A DNA stretch of 44,055 bases, taken from contig JAPSIC010000010.1 of the NCBI GenBank assembly GCA_031179165.1, positions 1-44,055 on the forward strand, given 5' to 3'. Both the position numbers and the translations under genes were made by a program. Positions 1-9,015 of this stretch are shown in pieces. Position 1 is the stretch's first letter, and each line of letters starts with the position of its first letter. The notes under the pieces are model-generated. The model was not told the origin of the DNA, searched no databases, and worked only from the letters and a program-made list of their open reading frames with translations. The DNA comes from Brevibacterium sp. (GTDB lineage: Bacteria > Actinomycetota > Actinomycetes > Actinomycetales > Brevibacteriaceae).

Positions 1-289
1 CGCGCCACCCGGCGGCGCGCAGGGCGTCGAGGCCGCGGTGGTAGCCGACGCGGGAGTAGGCGTAGGAGTCGACGAGGCGGCCCTCGGCGAAGGCTTCATC
101 GGCGAGCACCGACCAGGCCAGGGAGGAAGCGGGCAGGTCCGCGACGATGTCGAGGGCCTCCTCACCGGCGGCCAGCCGCTGGCCGGCTTCGACGTCGGCG
201 TGGTCGTCGGGCAGGTAGGTGGGCTGGGGGCCGAGCTGCCCGGCGTTGAGGTTGCCGATGTGCGAGGGGTTCCCGATGGGCTGTGTCAT
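1..289 (-). CDS. DUF3151 family protein (3' part cut by the window edge)
   Basis: The reverse-strand frame opens with ATG at 289 behind a strong AAGGAG Shine-Dalgarno and stays open to the window edge, so only the first 96 residues are visible. The N-terminus has the Gly/Pro-rich stretch followed by a block with AWSVLADEAF and the signature YSRVGYHRGLDALRAAGW, which I recognise as the actinobacterial DUF3151 family. No catalytic motif is visible and the function of the family is unknown to me. It lies 40 bases downstream of the GDPD-like gene on the same strand and could share its transcript. Confidence 0.82.
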   Translation of the reverse strand, partial: MTQPIGNPSHIGNLNAGQLGPQPTYLPDDHADVEAGQRLAAGEEALDIVADLPASSLAWSVLADEAFAEGRLVDSYAYSRVGYHRGLDALRAAGWR

Positions 290-329
290 GAGCGTCTCCT
301 TCGTGTCGATGTGTTGATGTCTGTCCGTG

Positions 330-1169
330 TCAGTCCGTCTTCACGGCCGAGGGCTGGATGGAGTAGGGGTTGGTGCTCAGGGCCCCGAAGATGCCCTGCT
401 TCGCCAAGTCGGTCAGCTGCTCCTTCGACTTCACGCCGGTGGCCCACACCTCAAGGCCCGAGTCGAGCCAGGCGTCGACGTCCGCCGCGTCGACGGCGAT
501 CATCGTGAATCCCTGGGTTCTCAGGTCCTCGGGAGTCACCGTGGCAGGGTCCCCGACGAACATCGCGGCGATGCCGGCTGTCTCGGCGACCTCGGCGACG
601 TCCGGGTTGGAGGTCCGCACGATCGTCGAGTCCTCGGCCTTCGCCTCGGCGATGGGTTCGAGTGCCTTCTCGGCCAGCTCTGTTGGTTCGATCAGTGGCA
701 TGAGGACGGTGCTGGCGGCGAAGGCGTCGACGGCCTCGTCCCAGGTGATCGTCTCCCCGCTCGCGGTGTTCTCTCGCGGGGCCTTGATGCTCTGGTCGAG
801 GAACGAGTCCCGGTCGAGCTCGTCGAGTCCTCCGCTCGCACCCATGAGCTCGGGCGCGAGCTTCGGGTCGGCGGCGACGATGGTGCCGTCACCGAGTGCA
901 GCCAGGGTGGGGGCGGGGAGGTAGCCGAACTTCACGTTCTCGGTGAAGGCGAGCTTCGAGTTGGCGGGGTAGACGGCCGACCCTCCGTCGACGGCCGCGA
1001 CCGCCGGTTTGTTGAGGGCGTCGACGGTGAGCGTCTCGCGGGGGGCGAAGGCGTTGAAGAGGAGGACGGCGATGACGCCGACGACCACGACCGCGCCGGC
1101 GATCAGCGGGGCGTTGAACTTCTTCGGCTCCGGGCGCTCGGGCACAGGGCTGCGATCTGCGGTGCTCAT
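330..1169 (-). CDS. Membrane-anchored GDPD-like protein lacking catalytic residues
   Basis: 279 aa, starting at ATG 1169 by ATGA overlap with the upstream glycosyltransferase. A short cytosolic N-terminus is followed by one membrane segment (about residues 20-41) and an outward domain. That domain follows the layout of glycerophosphodiester phosphodiesterases: a first strand with VDGG at 60-63 where active enzymes have HRG, PANS at 68-71 where they have PENT, then GDGTIVAADP in place of the DG-VVxHD segment, a TWDEA helix start, and a C-terminal strand resembling the G-DGIxTDxP end of the family. The catalytic His and Glu are therefore replaced and I expect no normal GDPD activity. It may bind glycerophosphodiester polymer. 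The fold call rests on motif order only. Confidence 0.6.
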   Translation of the reverse strand: MSTADRSPVPERPEPKKFNAPLIAGAVVVVGVIAVLLFNAFAPRETLTVDALNKPAVAAVDGGSAVYPANSKLAFTENVKFGYLPAPTLAALGDGTIVAADPKLAPELMGASGGLDELDRDSFLDQSIKAPRENTASGETITWDEAVDAFAASTVLMPLIEPTELAEKALEPIAEAKAEDSTIVRTSNPDVAEVAETAGIAAMFVGDPATVTPEDLRTQGFTMIAVDAADVDAWLDSGLEVWATGVKSKEQLTDLAKQGIFGALSTNPYSIQPSAVKTD

Positions 1170-2245
1170 CGGCTGCCGTCCTGCGTGGTGCCGGCCCCGG
1201 TGACCAGGCCCTTGAGGAAGCCTGCGCCCCAGCACAGGTGCATGGTGGGCAGGACGAGGCCGAACCAGAAGCGTTCGCGGCGGCCGCAGTCCTTGGCCTG
1301 GCCGGCGGTCGCGATGATCGCGGCGACGTAGGCGAAGCTGGGGACGTGGACGAGCGAGGTGAAGCGGCGCAGGAGCTTCGGCCAGCGCTTCGTCTGCCCG
1401 CCCAACTGCAGGAGGGCTTCGATGAGGCTGGCCGTCATCCCGAGCACGAGCAGCGGGGGCGCGAAGTAGCGGATCGAGTTCTTCGATCCGTACCGGCGGA
1501 TGAGTTCGGCCCGCCAGATCCCGGTCGCCCAGAACTGCTTGGCGATGTTCGACCAGTGCGCACGCGGCCAGTAGGAGACCTGCAGGCGCGGGTCGAAGCG
1601 GATGCGTCCGCCGGCGCTGCGGATGCGCAGGTTGAGCTCCCAGTCCTGCCCGCGGCGCAGCCCTTCATCGAAGCCGCCGAGGTGGTCGAAGACTTCCCGT
1701 CGGAAGACGCCGAGGTAGGCCGACTCCGAGTCCTGCGCCTGGTCACCTGAGTGGTAGGCGGGACCGCCGAGGCCGACGGGTGACATGTAGGCGCGGGCGA
1801 CGGCCTTCTGGAAGGCGGTCTTCCCGCGGGCGTGCATGAGTCCGCCGCAGTTGGCTGAGCGGGTCTCGGCGAGGACGGCGACACCTTGGCGGGTGTAGTC
1901 GGGCGCCAATCCGGAATGCGCGTCGACGCGAATGATCACGGGATGTGTGGTCTGCGCGACCGCGAGGTTGAGGCCGATCGGTGTGGCGGCCTCGGGGTTG
2001 TCGACGGTCTTGATCCGCGGATCCCTGGTCGCCATGTCCGCGACGATCCTGTTCGTGTCGTCGGTCGAGGGCCCGAGAGCGATGACGATCTCCTTGTCGC
2101 CCTCGTACTCCTGCGCCAGGATCGTCGTGATCGCCTTGGCGATGTGCTCCTGTTCGTTGAGCACGGGCATGATGTAGGAGACTCCGGGGAGCTGGGCCAG
2201 CGGCGGCAGGCCGTCCGGGGTCAGGGATTGAGAACGTTTCGACAC
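1166..2245 (-). CDS. Family 2 glycosyltransferase, ExoA-like, with C-terminal membrane segments
   Basis: 359 aa from a GTG start at 2245. The N-terminal GT-A domain has the GT2 opening VSYIMPVLNEQEHI (residues 22-35), a VDAH metal-site motif near 107-110 and a GQDWEL acceptor motif near 199-204, typical of ExoA-like transferases. Three hydrophobic stretches follow (about 259-280, 299-316, 328-349), so the enzyme should sit on the inner face of the membrane and use a lipid-linked acceptor. Donor sugar cannot be read from sequence. The stop overlaps the start of the GDPD-like gene by four bases, implying translational coupling. Confidence 0.87.
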   Translation of the reverse strand: MSKRSQSLTPDGLPPLAQLPGVSYIMPVLNEQEHIAKAITTILAQEYEGDKEIVIALGPSTDDTNRIVADMATRDPRIKTVDNPEAATPIGLNLAVAQTTHPVIIRVDAHSGLAPDYTRQGVAVLAETRSANCGGLMHARGKTAFQKAVARAYMSPVGLGGPAYHSGDQAQDSESAYLGVFRREVFDHLGGFDEGLRRGQDWELNLRIRSAGGRIRFDPRLQVSYWPRAHWSNIAKQFWATGIWRAELIRRYGSKNSIRYFAPPLLVLGMTASLIEALLQLGGQTKRWPKLLRRFTSLVHVPSFAYVAAIIATAGQAKDCGRRERFWFGLVLPTMHLCWGAGFLKGLVTGAGTTQDGSR

Positions 2246-2298
2246 GCCCTCAATCTTCCCATATCGCGCCTGAGCGTCTGCTCATCGCGCTCTGAGGC

Positions 2299-3099
2299 TC
2301 ACCGCACCTTCTCGTACCCGAATCGCCCCAGCACTCGCTCCACCAATCCCGGCTTCGACGCCCTTAGATTCGAAGCAGCCTCGACCGGAGCTGCCGGTTC
2401 AATCGGCATCGCCTCTTCCGTGTGCCGCCAATGGTCCTCGCTCTTCGCAATGACAGAGATGTCGGGCTTGTAGGGAGGGGCGACGAATGACAGGTGGGGT
2501 CGCTCCCACGCGATGTGCCGGCGCACGACCTTGGCCGGAGTTCCCACCGCGATGCAGTTGTTCGGGATCGTGCGGGTGACGACGCTGCGGAAGCCGATCA
2601 CCGATCCATCCCCCACGACGGCTCCACCCAGCGCGATCGCCTGGGCGCCGAACCAGACATGACTGCCGATCCGGATGTCCTTGACCGGATTCACCCGCAG
2701 TCCCGAGTCGACGTCGAAGATCGGGTGTCCGTCGTCGGCGCGGAACTGGTTCTCACTGGCGATCATCACGTCGTCGCCGAATTCGACCGTCGCTCCTTCG
2801 ACGGCGCTGACGATGCACATCGTCGTGGTGGTGACGTCCGCACCGATCTTCACCGTGGAATCCTGGCCGATGCGGATGTTCATCGCGAAGCCGTGGCGCG
2901 CATTCGGGCCGATGAGCAGGGTCCCGTTGTCACAGTCGAAGACGACGAGCAGCCGCTTGATCCGGGCGCGGGGATCGACGACGATCTTGTTGTTCCTGCC
3001 TCGGATCGTGATCGCGATGTTCTTGTCGAATACAGTCGGTGATTCAACTATGTTGCCGTCGTCGTCGGAAAAGTCTGTCAGGCTCGTGAGCTTCTTCAC
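2299..3099 (-). CDS. Left-handed beta-helix (hexapeptide repeat) acyltransferase
   Basis: 266 aa from a GTG at 3099. The frame extends further upstream, but that DNA is lower in GC, reads as non-coding and lies between divergent genes, so the shorter start is preferred. Imperfect hexapeptide repeats run through about residues 62-175 (for example IGPNAR, VKIGAD, VEFGDD, IRIGSH, VVGDGS), followed by the classic VGTPAKVVRR end near 185-194. A DGHPIFD segment near 123-129 offers the usual catalytic His. Members transfer acetyl or similar groups from CoA to sugars; here the substrate is probably a wall-polymer sugar. The last 70 residues look flexible. It lies 53 bases upstream of the ExoA-like gene on the same strand. 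Confidence 0.85.
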   Translation of the reverse strand: MKKLTSLTDFSDDDGNIVESPTVFDKNIAITIRGRNNKIVVDPRARIKRLLVVFDCDNGTLLIGPNARHGFAMNIRIGQDSTVKIGADVTTTTMCIVSAVEGATVEFGDDVMIASENQFRADDGHPIFDVDSGLRVNPVKDIRIGSHVWFGAQAIALGGAVVGDGSVIGFRSVVTRTIPNNCIAVGTPAKVVRRHIAWERPHLSFVAPPYKPDISVIAKSEDHWRHTEEAMPIEPAAPVEAASNLRASKPGLVERVLGRFGYEKVR

Positions 3100-3404
3100 G
3101 CTCGGCAGGCTACCCGCACCGCGTGCCCATCCGCGATTTCGCCCGGATGCCGGAGCAGGAAAACTCCAGCTCAAAACCATCAGTTCACGACAGGCATCTT
3201 GTCGCCATCCAAGCCTCTGATCACGCCAGATGCAGTCAACTACGGTCGTTCTACCACAGAGGAAGTTGCAGGACAACCTGTAGCATCGCCGTGAACTCTC
3301 GTCACGCCGAGGTGACCCACAGGTTGCCGGGCCGCTGGTGAATGACCACCCGGATGCCGGCACCTGGCCGAGAAATTCCGCCCACGACCACGGATGAGGA
3401 CTAC
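3100..3404. promoter_or_regulatory. Divergent intergenic region between acyltransferase and CDP-glycerol transferase genes
   Basis: About 305 bases without a convincing gene, lower in GC than its flanks. It must hold the promoters of the two divergent genes. On the minus strand a TTGTCC hexamer (near 3276-3281) is followed 17 nt later by TAGAAC, a plausible but unproven sigma-70-type promoter. An inverted repeat GTTG-N5-CAAC lies in the same place. Nothing else was recognised. Confidence 0.35.
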
Positions 3405-5429
3405 ATGGCCGTTCAGGAGCGCTTGCTCACTGTCGTTATCGAGGCAACTGAGCCTCTGGATCGCGAATCGACCACTTATCGCCGGCTGATGGCGGCGCGT
3501 TTGCGCTGGGAGTCGGAGTTCACGGTTCACGTCATCGATGAGCCGTTGACCACCGCCCTGATCACCGAGCTCTGCGCCACAGTCGACAGCAAGTACATCG
3601 TCTTCGTCCGGCAGACCCACCAGATCTCTGCGACCTACCTCCCGACGCTCCTCAAGTTCCTCAGCACAAGGACCGTCTACCTGGCAGAGCCATACAAGTA
3701 CACCGGCGCCATACCCAAGCAGATCGCGTCGACATCGATCGACCGGAACTATCACTACCTGCGCGACACAGACGTCTACGGCGTCGCGTTCAATGTCGGT
3801 CGCCTCGGCGATGTCCTCGATGCGATCAGCGACGTCGACCGCACCGGCGTGTACCTGGCGTATCGCCTGTACTGGTCGATCAACTCGGTCACTCCGCTCG
3901 AGGAGGGCTATTCGGTCTCCTCCGACACCAGCTCGGCCATCGGCATCAGCCCGCAGACCGGTGTCTCCCGTCTCGTCCCGCTGATTCCGACCGGGTCGAG
4001 CCCCATGCGTCTGCACCTCCTGCGGCACCTGGTCCTGTTCCTCCGCGGACTGCGCGAAACGGAGCGCACCGACGTCACCCTCGATCACCTCCGCGGCCTG
4101 GCCAGCACGTTCGATCTGACGAAGAACCTCGATCTGGCCGAGCACATGCACGCCTTCGAATGCGCCTGGATCCGGTGGCTCGAGAGTCCGGACACGAAGG
4201 AACACCTGTTCAAGCAGCTCTCGAACCAGGACGCCTACCTGGTGTTCGATGACGCTTCGGACGCCGAGCATGCAGATGTCGTCCTCCACCGGGTCGAACT
4301 CGGCGATGAGAACCTGACGATCGCGAAGTCCTACCTGCCGCGCAAGCTGCGTCCGGAACTGGATTCGCCGGATCACTATGACTTCTACCGGCGGCCGATC
4401 ACCACGGACTCGGTCATCCTGTTCTTCGACCGTCCGATGCAGGCCGATGACAACGCCGAGCACCTCTACGCTCACTTCACCGCCGAGCACCCCGAATACA
4501 CCGGGGCGTACTTCGCGCTCAATCCCAAATCCCCCGATTGGGAGAGACTGTCCGCACGCGGTTTCAAACTCGTGCCGATCTTCACCCCGGAGTTCTACGA
4601 GCTCTTCCTCCGCTCCGACCTCGTCGTGTCCTCGCAGATCTTCAACCTGCGGCACCAGGGAAAGACCCTCGCCAATTCGCGATTCGTCTACCTGCAGCAC
4701 GGCGTCCAGCTCAACGACATGTCGAACTGGGTGGCGTCGAAGTTCTTCGACGTCTTCGTGGCCACCGGCAAGGTCGAAGCCGACTACCTCAAGACCGTGG
4801 CACCGGTCGAGACCCTCAACTCCGGACTCCCCCGGCTGCAGACGCTGAGCCGGGATTCGGAGGGCTCACGCGACCTGCTGTTCATGCCGACGTGGCGGTT
4901 CAACCTCCACCAGGCCTCCCCCGAACACTTCCGCAGCTCCCAGTACTTCCAGGCTGTCAATGCGGTGCTCACCGACAGGGCGCTGCTGAACTACCTCGAG
5001 CGCACGGACCGGACCCTGCACGTCAAGCTGCACCCCAACATCGAGAAACGGGCCGCGCAGTTCTCGTTCTCCCGCCGCGTAGTGCGATCGGAACTCAGCT
5101 ACCGCGAGGCGATCTCCGCCGCGGAGTTCGTCTTCACCGACTACAGCTCTGCCGTGCTCGACGCCGCGTTCGTCGGCACCCCGATCGCCTACTACCAGTG
5201 GGACGCGGCTGATTTCTTCCACGAGCAGCCATATGAGAGCCGGCTCGACTATCGCTCAGAGGGCCTCGGTCCGGTCTTCACCGGTCATGCGGAGCTCATC
5301 GAACACATCACCACCGAACGCTATGCCGAGCCTGATCCGGAGTTCGCTCGGCGCAGCGAACGGTTCTTCGAAGGCGTCGACACCGAAAGGATCAACGACA
5401 CGATCATCGAGAGGATGCTGAGCCTATGA
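3405..5429 (+). CDS. CDP-glycerol glycerophosphotransferase (TagB/TagF family)
   Basis: 674 aa from ATG 3405, which has GGATGAGGA four bases upstream; an in-frame ATG at 3342 has no usable ribosome site. The C-terminal half carries the glyphos-transferase motifs: YLQHGVQLND around His432, HVKLHPN around His543, and FTDYSSAVLDAAF at about 577-589, as in TagB/TagF enzymes that add glycerol 3-phosphate from CDP-glycerol to a lipid-linked teichoic acid chain at the inner membrane face. The N-terminal 300 residues resemble a divergent GT2-like domain. Whether it is a primase or a polymerase is not decidable. No TagD cytidylyltransferase is in the window. Its stop overlaps the next gene by ATGA. 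Confidence 0.88.
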   Translation: MAVQERLLTVVIEATEPLDRESTTYRRLMAARLRWESEFTVHVIDEPLTTALITELCATVDSKYIVFVRQTHQISATYLPTLLKFLSTRTVYLAEPYKYTGAIPKQIASTSIDRNYHYLRDTDVYGVAFNVGRLGDVLDAISDVDRTGVYLAYRLYWSINSVTPLEEGYSVSSDTSSAIGISPQTGVSRLVPLIPTGSSPMRLHLLRHLVLFLRGLRETERTDVTLDHLRGLASTFDLTKNLDLAEHMHAFECAWIRWLESPDTKEHLFKQLSNQDAYLVFDDASDAEHADVVLHRVELGDENLTIAKSYLPRKLRPELDSPDHYDFYRRPITTDSVILFFDRPMQADDNAEHLYAHFTAEHPEYTGAYFALNPKSPDWERLSARGFKLVPIFTPEFYELFLRSDLVVSSQIFNLRHQGKTLANSRFVYLQHGVQLNDMSNWVASKFFDVFVATGKVEADYLKTVAPVETLNSGLPRLQTLSRDSEGSRDLLFMPTWRFNLHQASPEHFRSSQYFQAVNAVLTDRALLNYLERTDRTLHVKLHPNIEKRAAQFSFSRRVVRSELSYREAISAAEFVFTDYSSAVLDAAFVGTPIAYYQWDAADFFHEQPYESRLDYRSEGLGPVFTGHAELIEHITTERYAEPDPEFARRSERFFEGVDTERINDTIIERMLSL

Positions 5430-7351
5430 CGAACCCCGCGGCCAAACTGCGCCGGACGCTTGCGAATCAGGCGAAGCGGGCGGCGTACTCACCGACGGTC
5501 CGCACTCTCGCACGCACGGCGATCACCTCCGAGAGGGCTGAGCCCCTGCGCAGGAAGCTCGCCGCCAAGGGACTCGACGGCCACCTCCGTCGCTTCACCT
5601 CGGAGTGCCTGCCCAAGGGCATGTACTACGCGAAACTCACCATCGACGACTGGCAGAAGTTCAAGGGTCAATCGTTCCAGCTCCTCCAGGGATCGACCGT
5701 CGTCTACGGCAATGAAATCGAACCACCCGCCAAGGGCTTCCCACTGGAGTACCGGAACATCATCGTGACGTCATCCGATGTGTCGAAGTTCCGCCTCTCG
5801 ATCGATTCCTCCTTCAGCTTGCAGATCGGGCATGGGGCGTTCACCACGCCGCAGCAGGTGTCCTACGACAAGCAGTACCGCGTCAAGCAGCACGGCGACG
5901 TGTTCTACTCGCTGCGCGGCAACACCACCTCGCCGTCGAAGCTCCTCATCACCTTCCCCGGTTTCGGTCCCTCGACGTCGCGCATCTCCTACGCGGTGAG
6001 CTACCTCAAGGCCCTCACCGACGCGGACCTCAGCGACACCCTGATGGTCTGCTTCCAGGACCGCTATCTGGCGGCCGGCTCCTACATGCTCGTCGACAAC
6101 GGCGGCCGGTCCCTCGTCCAGAGGGTCAACGACGTCATTCAGGGCTTCGTCGATCGCTACGGCATCGCCGCAGACCAGATGCTCTTCTTCGGCGCCTCGA
6201 AGGGCGGCAGCATCGCCATCCAATACGCCGAGCACCACCCCCAGGCGCGGCTGCTGGTCGCCGTCCCGCAGATGAACCTGCGCTACTACCTCGACAAACC
6301 CTTCTTCAAGGACAACATCTTCGCCCAGGAGGGGATGCACTCGGTCCCGCAGCCGGAGCGGCTCATCCGCAGCTACTTCGCCGAGGGCCGCACGATCGAC
6401 TACTTCTACACGAACACCGACGAGCAGAGCAATCACTCGCTCATCGAACTCGTCGAGGACGTTCCCGGCCTGTCGAAGTACCGCGTCGACGGTCAGCACG
6501 GCGAGGTGGCCCGCAAGGCGCTGCCGACGATGCTCGGCATCATGCGCCGATTCCTCGCCGATCGCACGGATTCCGCGACCACCGCGGTCGATGAGGTCCA
6601 CTGCTTCAACCATGACGGGGCCCGGGCGCTGCAGGTCCGTGTCGACCCGGATCGGACGCCGGACAGTGCCGCGAACTGGTACCTCGAAGGCACTTTGGGG
6701 CGCACGAGGTTCCTGCAGTTCCTCTCCGACCACGACCTGCCGTTCGTCAAGTACACCGACGAACGGCAGAGGTTGCACCCCGAGATCGACGATCTTCGCG
6801 GACTGCGCAGCATCGTCGCCTATGACGAGACCGGGGGAGAGTGGGTCGCACCACTGCCGCAGACCGATGAGCTCACCGAGGACGTCATCCCCCGGCGCAC
6901 ACACCCGATCGCGACGCTGAGGCTTGACGCGGACGGAGCCACCGAGTACGTCATCGTCCGCGACACCATCGTCAATCGCTTCTCCTACGACTGCCGCCGC
7001 GGCACCGGCGACGAGTCGAGGATCGACATCCACATCGTGCCCGACATCGATGCCTTCGACCTCGCCGAGGTGAGACACCGCACCGATGCCCGCTTCGTCG
7101 CGGCCATGGAAGTTCTCGAGACCGGCGAGCTCATCGACCTCATGGTCAACCGCCTGTTCCTCGCCTCCGTGTGCGACACGGCTTCGATCTTCGTGCACGA
7201 CCTCGCGCTCAGTGAATCGGCGACGCAGGTGCTCACCGAATATTCTGCGGCCCGCACCGAGGCGGCCTTGGACAAGGCGGCCGCGACCCCCGCGAGTGTC
7301 TTCTCGCAGATGGACCTCGACCCCGCCCAGGCATCAGCCCAGACGGTCTGA
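5426..7351 (+). CDS. Alpha/beta-hydrolase-like polysaccharide biosynthesis protein
   Basis: 641 aa, ATG overlapping the previous stop (ATGA). The central part reads as an alpha/beta hydrolase: a strand plus FPGFG oxyanion-type turn near residue 177, a nucleophile elbow FGASKGG with Ser258, a DEQSNHS acid candidate at Asp332 and GQHGE with His358, giving a possible Ser-Asp-His triad. About 150 residues precede it and a 260-residue C-terminal region of unknown fold follows. The layout recalls the XcbB/CpsF and Asp2-like proteins of capsule and glycoprotein loci, but I cannot confirm this without a profile search. Coupling to the glycerophosphotransferase suggests a joint role, for example in acyl or glycerol-phosphate decoration of the polymer. 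Confidence 0.6.
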   Translation: MTNPAAKLRRTLANQAKRAAYSPTVRTLARTAITSERAEPLRRKLAAKGLDGHLRRFTSECLPKGMYYAKLTIDDWQKFKGQSFQLLQGSTVVYGNEIEPPAKGFPLEYRNIIVTSSDVSKFRLSIDSSFSLQIGHGAFTTPQQVSYDKQYRVKQHGDVFYSLRGNTTSPSKLLITFPGFGPSTSRISYAVSYLKALTDADLSDTLMVCFQDRYLAAGSYMLVDNGGRSLVQRVNDVIQGFVDRYGIAADQMLFFGASKGGSIAIQYAEHHPQARLLVAVPQMNLRYYLDKPFFKDNIFAQEGMHSVPQPERLIRSYFAEGRTIDYFYTNTDEQSNHSLIELVEDVPGLSKYRVDGQHGEVARKALPTMLGIMRRFLADRTDSATTAVDEVHCFNHDGARALQVRVDPDRTPDSAANWYLEGTLGRTRFLQFLSDHDLPFVKYTDERQRLHPEIDDLRGLRSIVAYDETGGEWVAPLPQTDELTEDVIPRRTHPIATLRLDADGATEYVIVRDTIVNRFSYDCRRGTGDESRIDIHIVPDIDAFDLAEVRHRTDARFVAAMEVLETGELIDLMVNRLFLASVCDTASIFVHDLALSESATQVLTEYSAARTEAALDKAAATPASVFSQMDLDPAQASAQTV

Positions 7352-7404
7352 GTTCGGTCTCCGGGTTCACCAGCCTCGACCGCGGTGACCAAGTTCAGCG
7401 TGGT

Positions 7405-9015
7405 CTAGGCTGACTTCTCCTTGCGGAGGATGAGCACCGTGGCGCTGCTCGCGGCGAGGTCGATGTCGAACTCGGTCGTCTTCGGGTCATCGCTGGGCCG
7501 AGCCGGTCCGCTGTAGGGCACCGACTTGGACAGCGGCGTCGACGGATGAACCGCGGTGACGCTTTTGGCTTCATTCGAGGGGGCGTGTATCTGCGCGGCC
7601 TCGGCCACCCTGTACCCCGGTGGTGCGGTGAGGGTGACAGGGTTGCCGCCGGAGGTCTTCGCATCGTTGGCGTTGACGATCGTCGTGACCAGGGTGTTCC
7701 CATCGTTCTTGCTCACAGTGTAGGCGCTCATATTCCCTCCGCCCTTGACCGCGGTGCCGAGGAAGCTGCCGCCGGTGCTGGGCACCAGCAGGCGCAGAGC
7801 GGAGTAGTGAGGGCGCCCGGTGAATGTCGACGACGTGGTCCCGTGGTCTGCGGGATCGCAGACGAGGGACATCGGCGCCCCACCGAGGCAGGCGCCGAGC
7901 ATCGAGTGCATCGCCATGCGTTCGACGCCGAGAGTCGCCGCGTAGAGGGAATAGTCAACGGCCCAGAGTGCGGTGGCATGGGTGCGTGAGGCGTCGTTGG
8001 TGCCTGGGCAGCTGGTCGTCCCGGTCTCCTCAAGCCAGAGCGGAAGGCTGGCACCTTCGGCTTTGGAAAGACCGATGTCGAGGATCTTCTCCGCACTGTC
8101 CTTGGCCAAGGGGGCGATGAGGTTCTGTGCCTGCGGCCCGCGACCGGGAACTTTCGTCGAGGAGCATTCGTAGAGTTGATACCAATGCTGCGACAAGGCG
8201 ACCGTGTTCTTCACATCGGTGTCGAGGAAGGCATCCATCCATTCCCCCTCGTAGACGTCGGGCCCGATGATGGGTGCCTCCGGGCGCCTGGCATGGATGG
8301 CGCTGGCATACGCCTTGAGCTGCTTGGAGTACTCGCCTGTGTCCCACCCCGCGCCGCGGACGGCGCCGTTGGGAACCGAAGTGATCGTGAAGCCGTTGGG
8401 TTCGTTGCCGATGGCCAGGCCAACCAACGATTCGCCAAGAATGTCGACCGCATGCGCTGCCATGTCGGCTCCACGCTTCGGATCGTATGTGCCCAAAGGA
8501 ATGCCGATGGTGACCGTGGAGCCGGTAACATCGACGAGCTTCTTCAGCCGCTCGAGGTCATCGGGAGTGACGACGACCTGTTCGGGCTTTGTCGGCTTCT
8601 CCCCCGTCGAGGTCCAGAACACCCGCCTGTCCAGTTCGTTTCCACCGAAGCGCAGCGCAGGATGGCCGAGTTGGTTGAGCACATCGTCGAGGTTCGAGGC
8701 GGCGGGGTCGATCCGAGGATCCGAGAGCTCAGTCGATTCGAAGGAGATCCCGATGTTGTCCTCGCCGAACGCCTTGGCCGTGGGCTTGACGGAGATGTCG
8801 ATTGTCGCCGGGTCGCCGTTGATCGGGCCGTGGAAGGTCTGGGAAAAGACAGTCGGGCTGGGTGAGGCAGAAGATACGGCTGGTGTGGGGTGCGGAGAAC
8901 CTGGCAGACCACCCGGCAAACATGCCGAAACACCGATAACACATAGCAGCAGGACGGCGGCTAACCCACTACGCGGCCGTCGAGTGAAAACAAAAATGAG
9001 CTTAAGAACCTGCAC
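7405..9015 (-). CDS. GH79-like glycoside hydrolase lipoprotein (uronidase/heparanase type)
   Basis: 536 aa from a GTG at 9015. A lipoprotein signal peptide ends in VSAC (Cys32), followed by a Ser/Pro linker, so it should be anchored outside the cell. The TIM-barrel has the clan GH-A acid/base motif IGNEPNG (Glu205) and a second Glu in WLEETGT (Glu329/330) at the place of the nucleophile. A C-terminal beta domain (about 400-536) fits GH79. Family members cleave beta-glucuronyl-type linkages. The gene start overlaps the end of the asparagine-synthetase-like gene by 14 nt, so they are co-translated. A role in trimming a uronic-acid-containing wall polymer is inference. It ends the long minus-strand operon. 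Confidence 0.75.
   Translation of the reverse strand: MQVLKLIFVFTRRPRSGLAAVLLLCVIGVSACLPGGLPGSPHPTPAVSSASPSPTVFSQTFHGPINGDPATIDISVKPTAKAFGEDNIGISFESTELSDPRIDPAASNLDDVLNQLGHPALRFGGNELDRRVFWTSTGEKPTKPEQVVVTPDDLERLKKLVDVTGSTVTIGIPLGTYDPKRGADMAAHAVDILGESLVGLAIGNEPNGFTITSVPNGAVRGAGWDTGEYSKQLKAYASAIHARRPEAPIIGPDVYEGEWMDAFLDTDVKNTVALSQHWYQLYECSSTKVPGRGPQAQNLIAPLAKDSAEKILDIGLSKAEGASLPLWLEETGTTSCPGTNDASRTHATALWAVDYSLYAATLGVERMAMHSMLGACLGGAPMSLVCDPADHGTTSSTFTGRPHYSALRLLVPSTGGSFLGTAVKGGGNMSAYTVSKNDGNTLVTTIVNANDAKTSGGNPVTLTAPPGYRVAEAAQIHAPSNEAKSVTAVHPSTPLSKSVPYSGPARPSDDPKTTEFDIDLAASSATVLILRKEKSA

Noticed and set aside
327-1331. 334-codon plus-strand open frame
   Set aside because: Antisense to the GDPD-like and ExoA-like genes; no motif and no ribosome site.
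3240-4700. 486-codon minus-strand open frame, and a 475-codon one at 5771-7198
   Set aside because: Both lie antisense to well-supported genes (the CDP-glycerol transferase and hydrolase-like genes) and show no family motifs.
7352-7404. Terminator between the hydrolase-like and GH79-like genes
   Set aside because: Only a bulged GGTTCACC/GGTGACC pairing is present and no T run follows.
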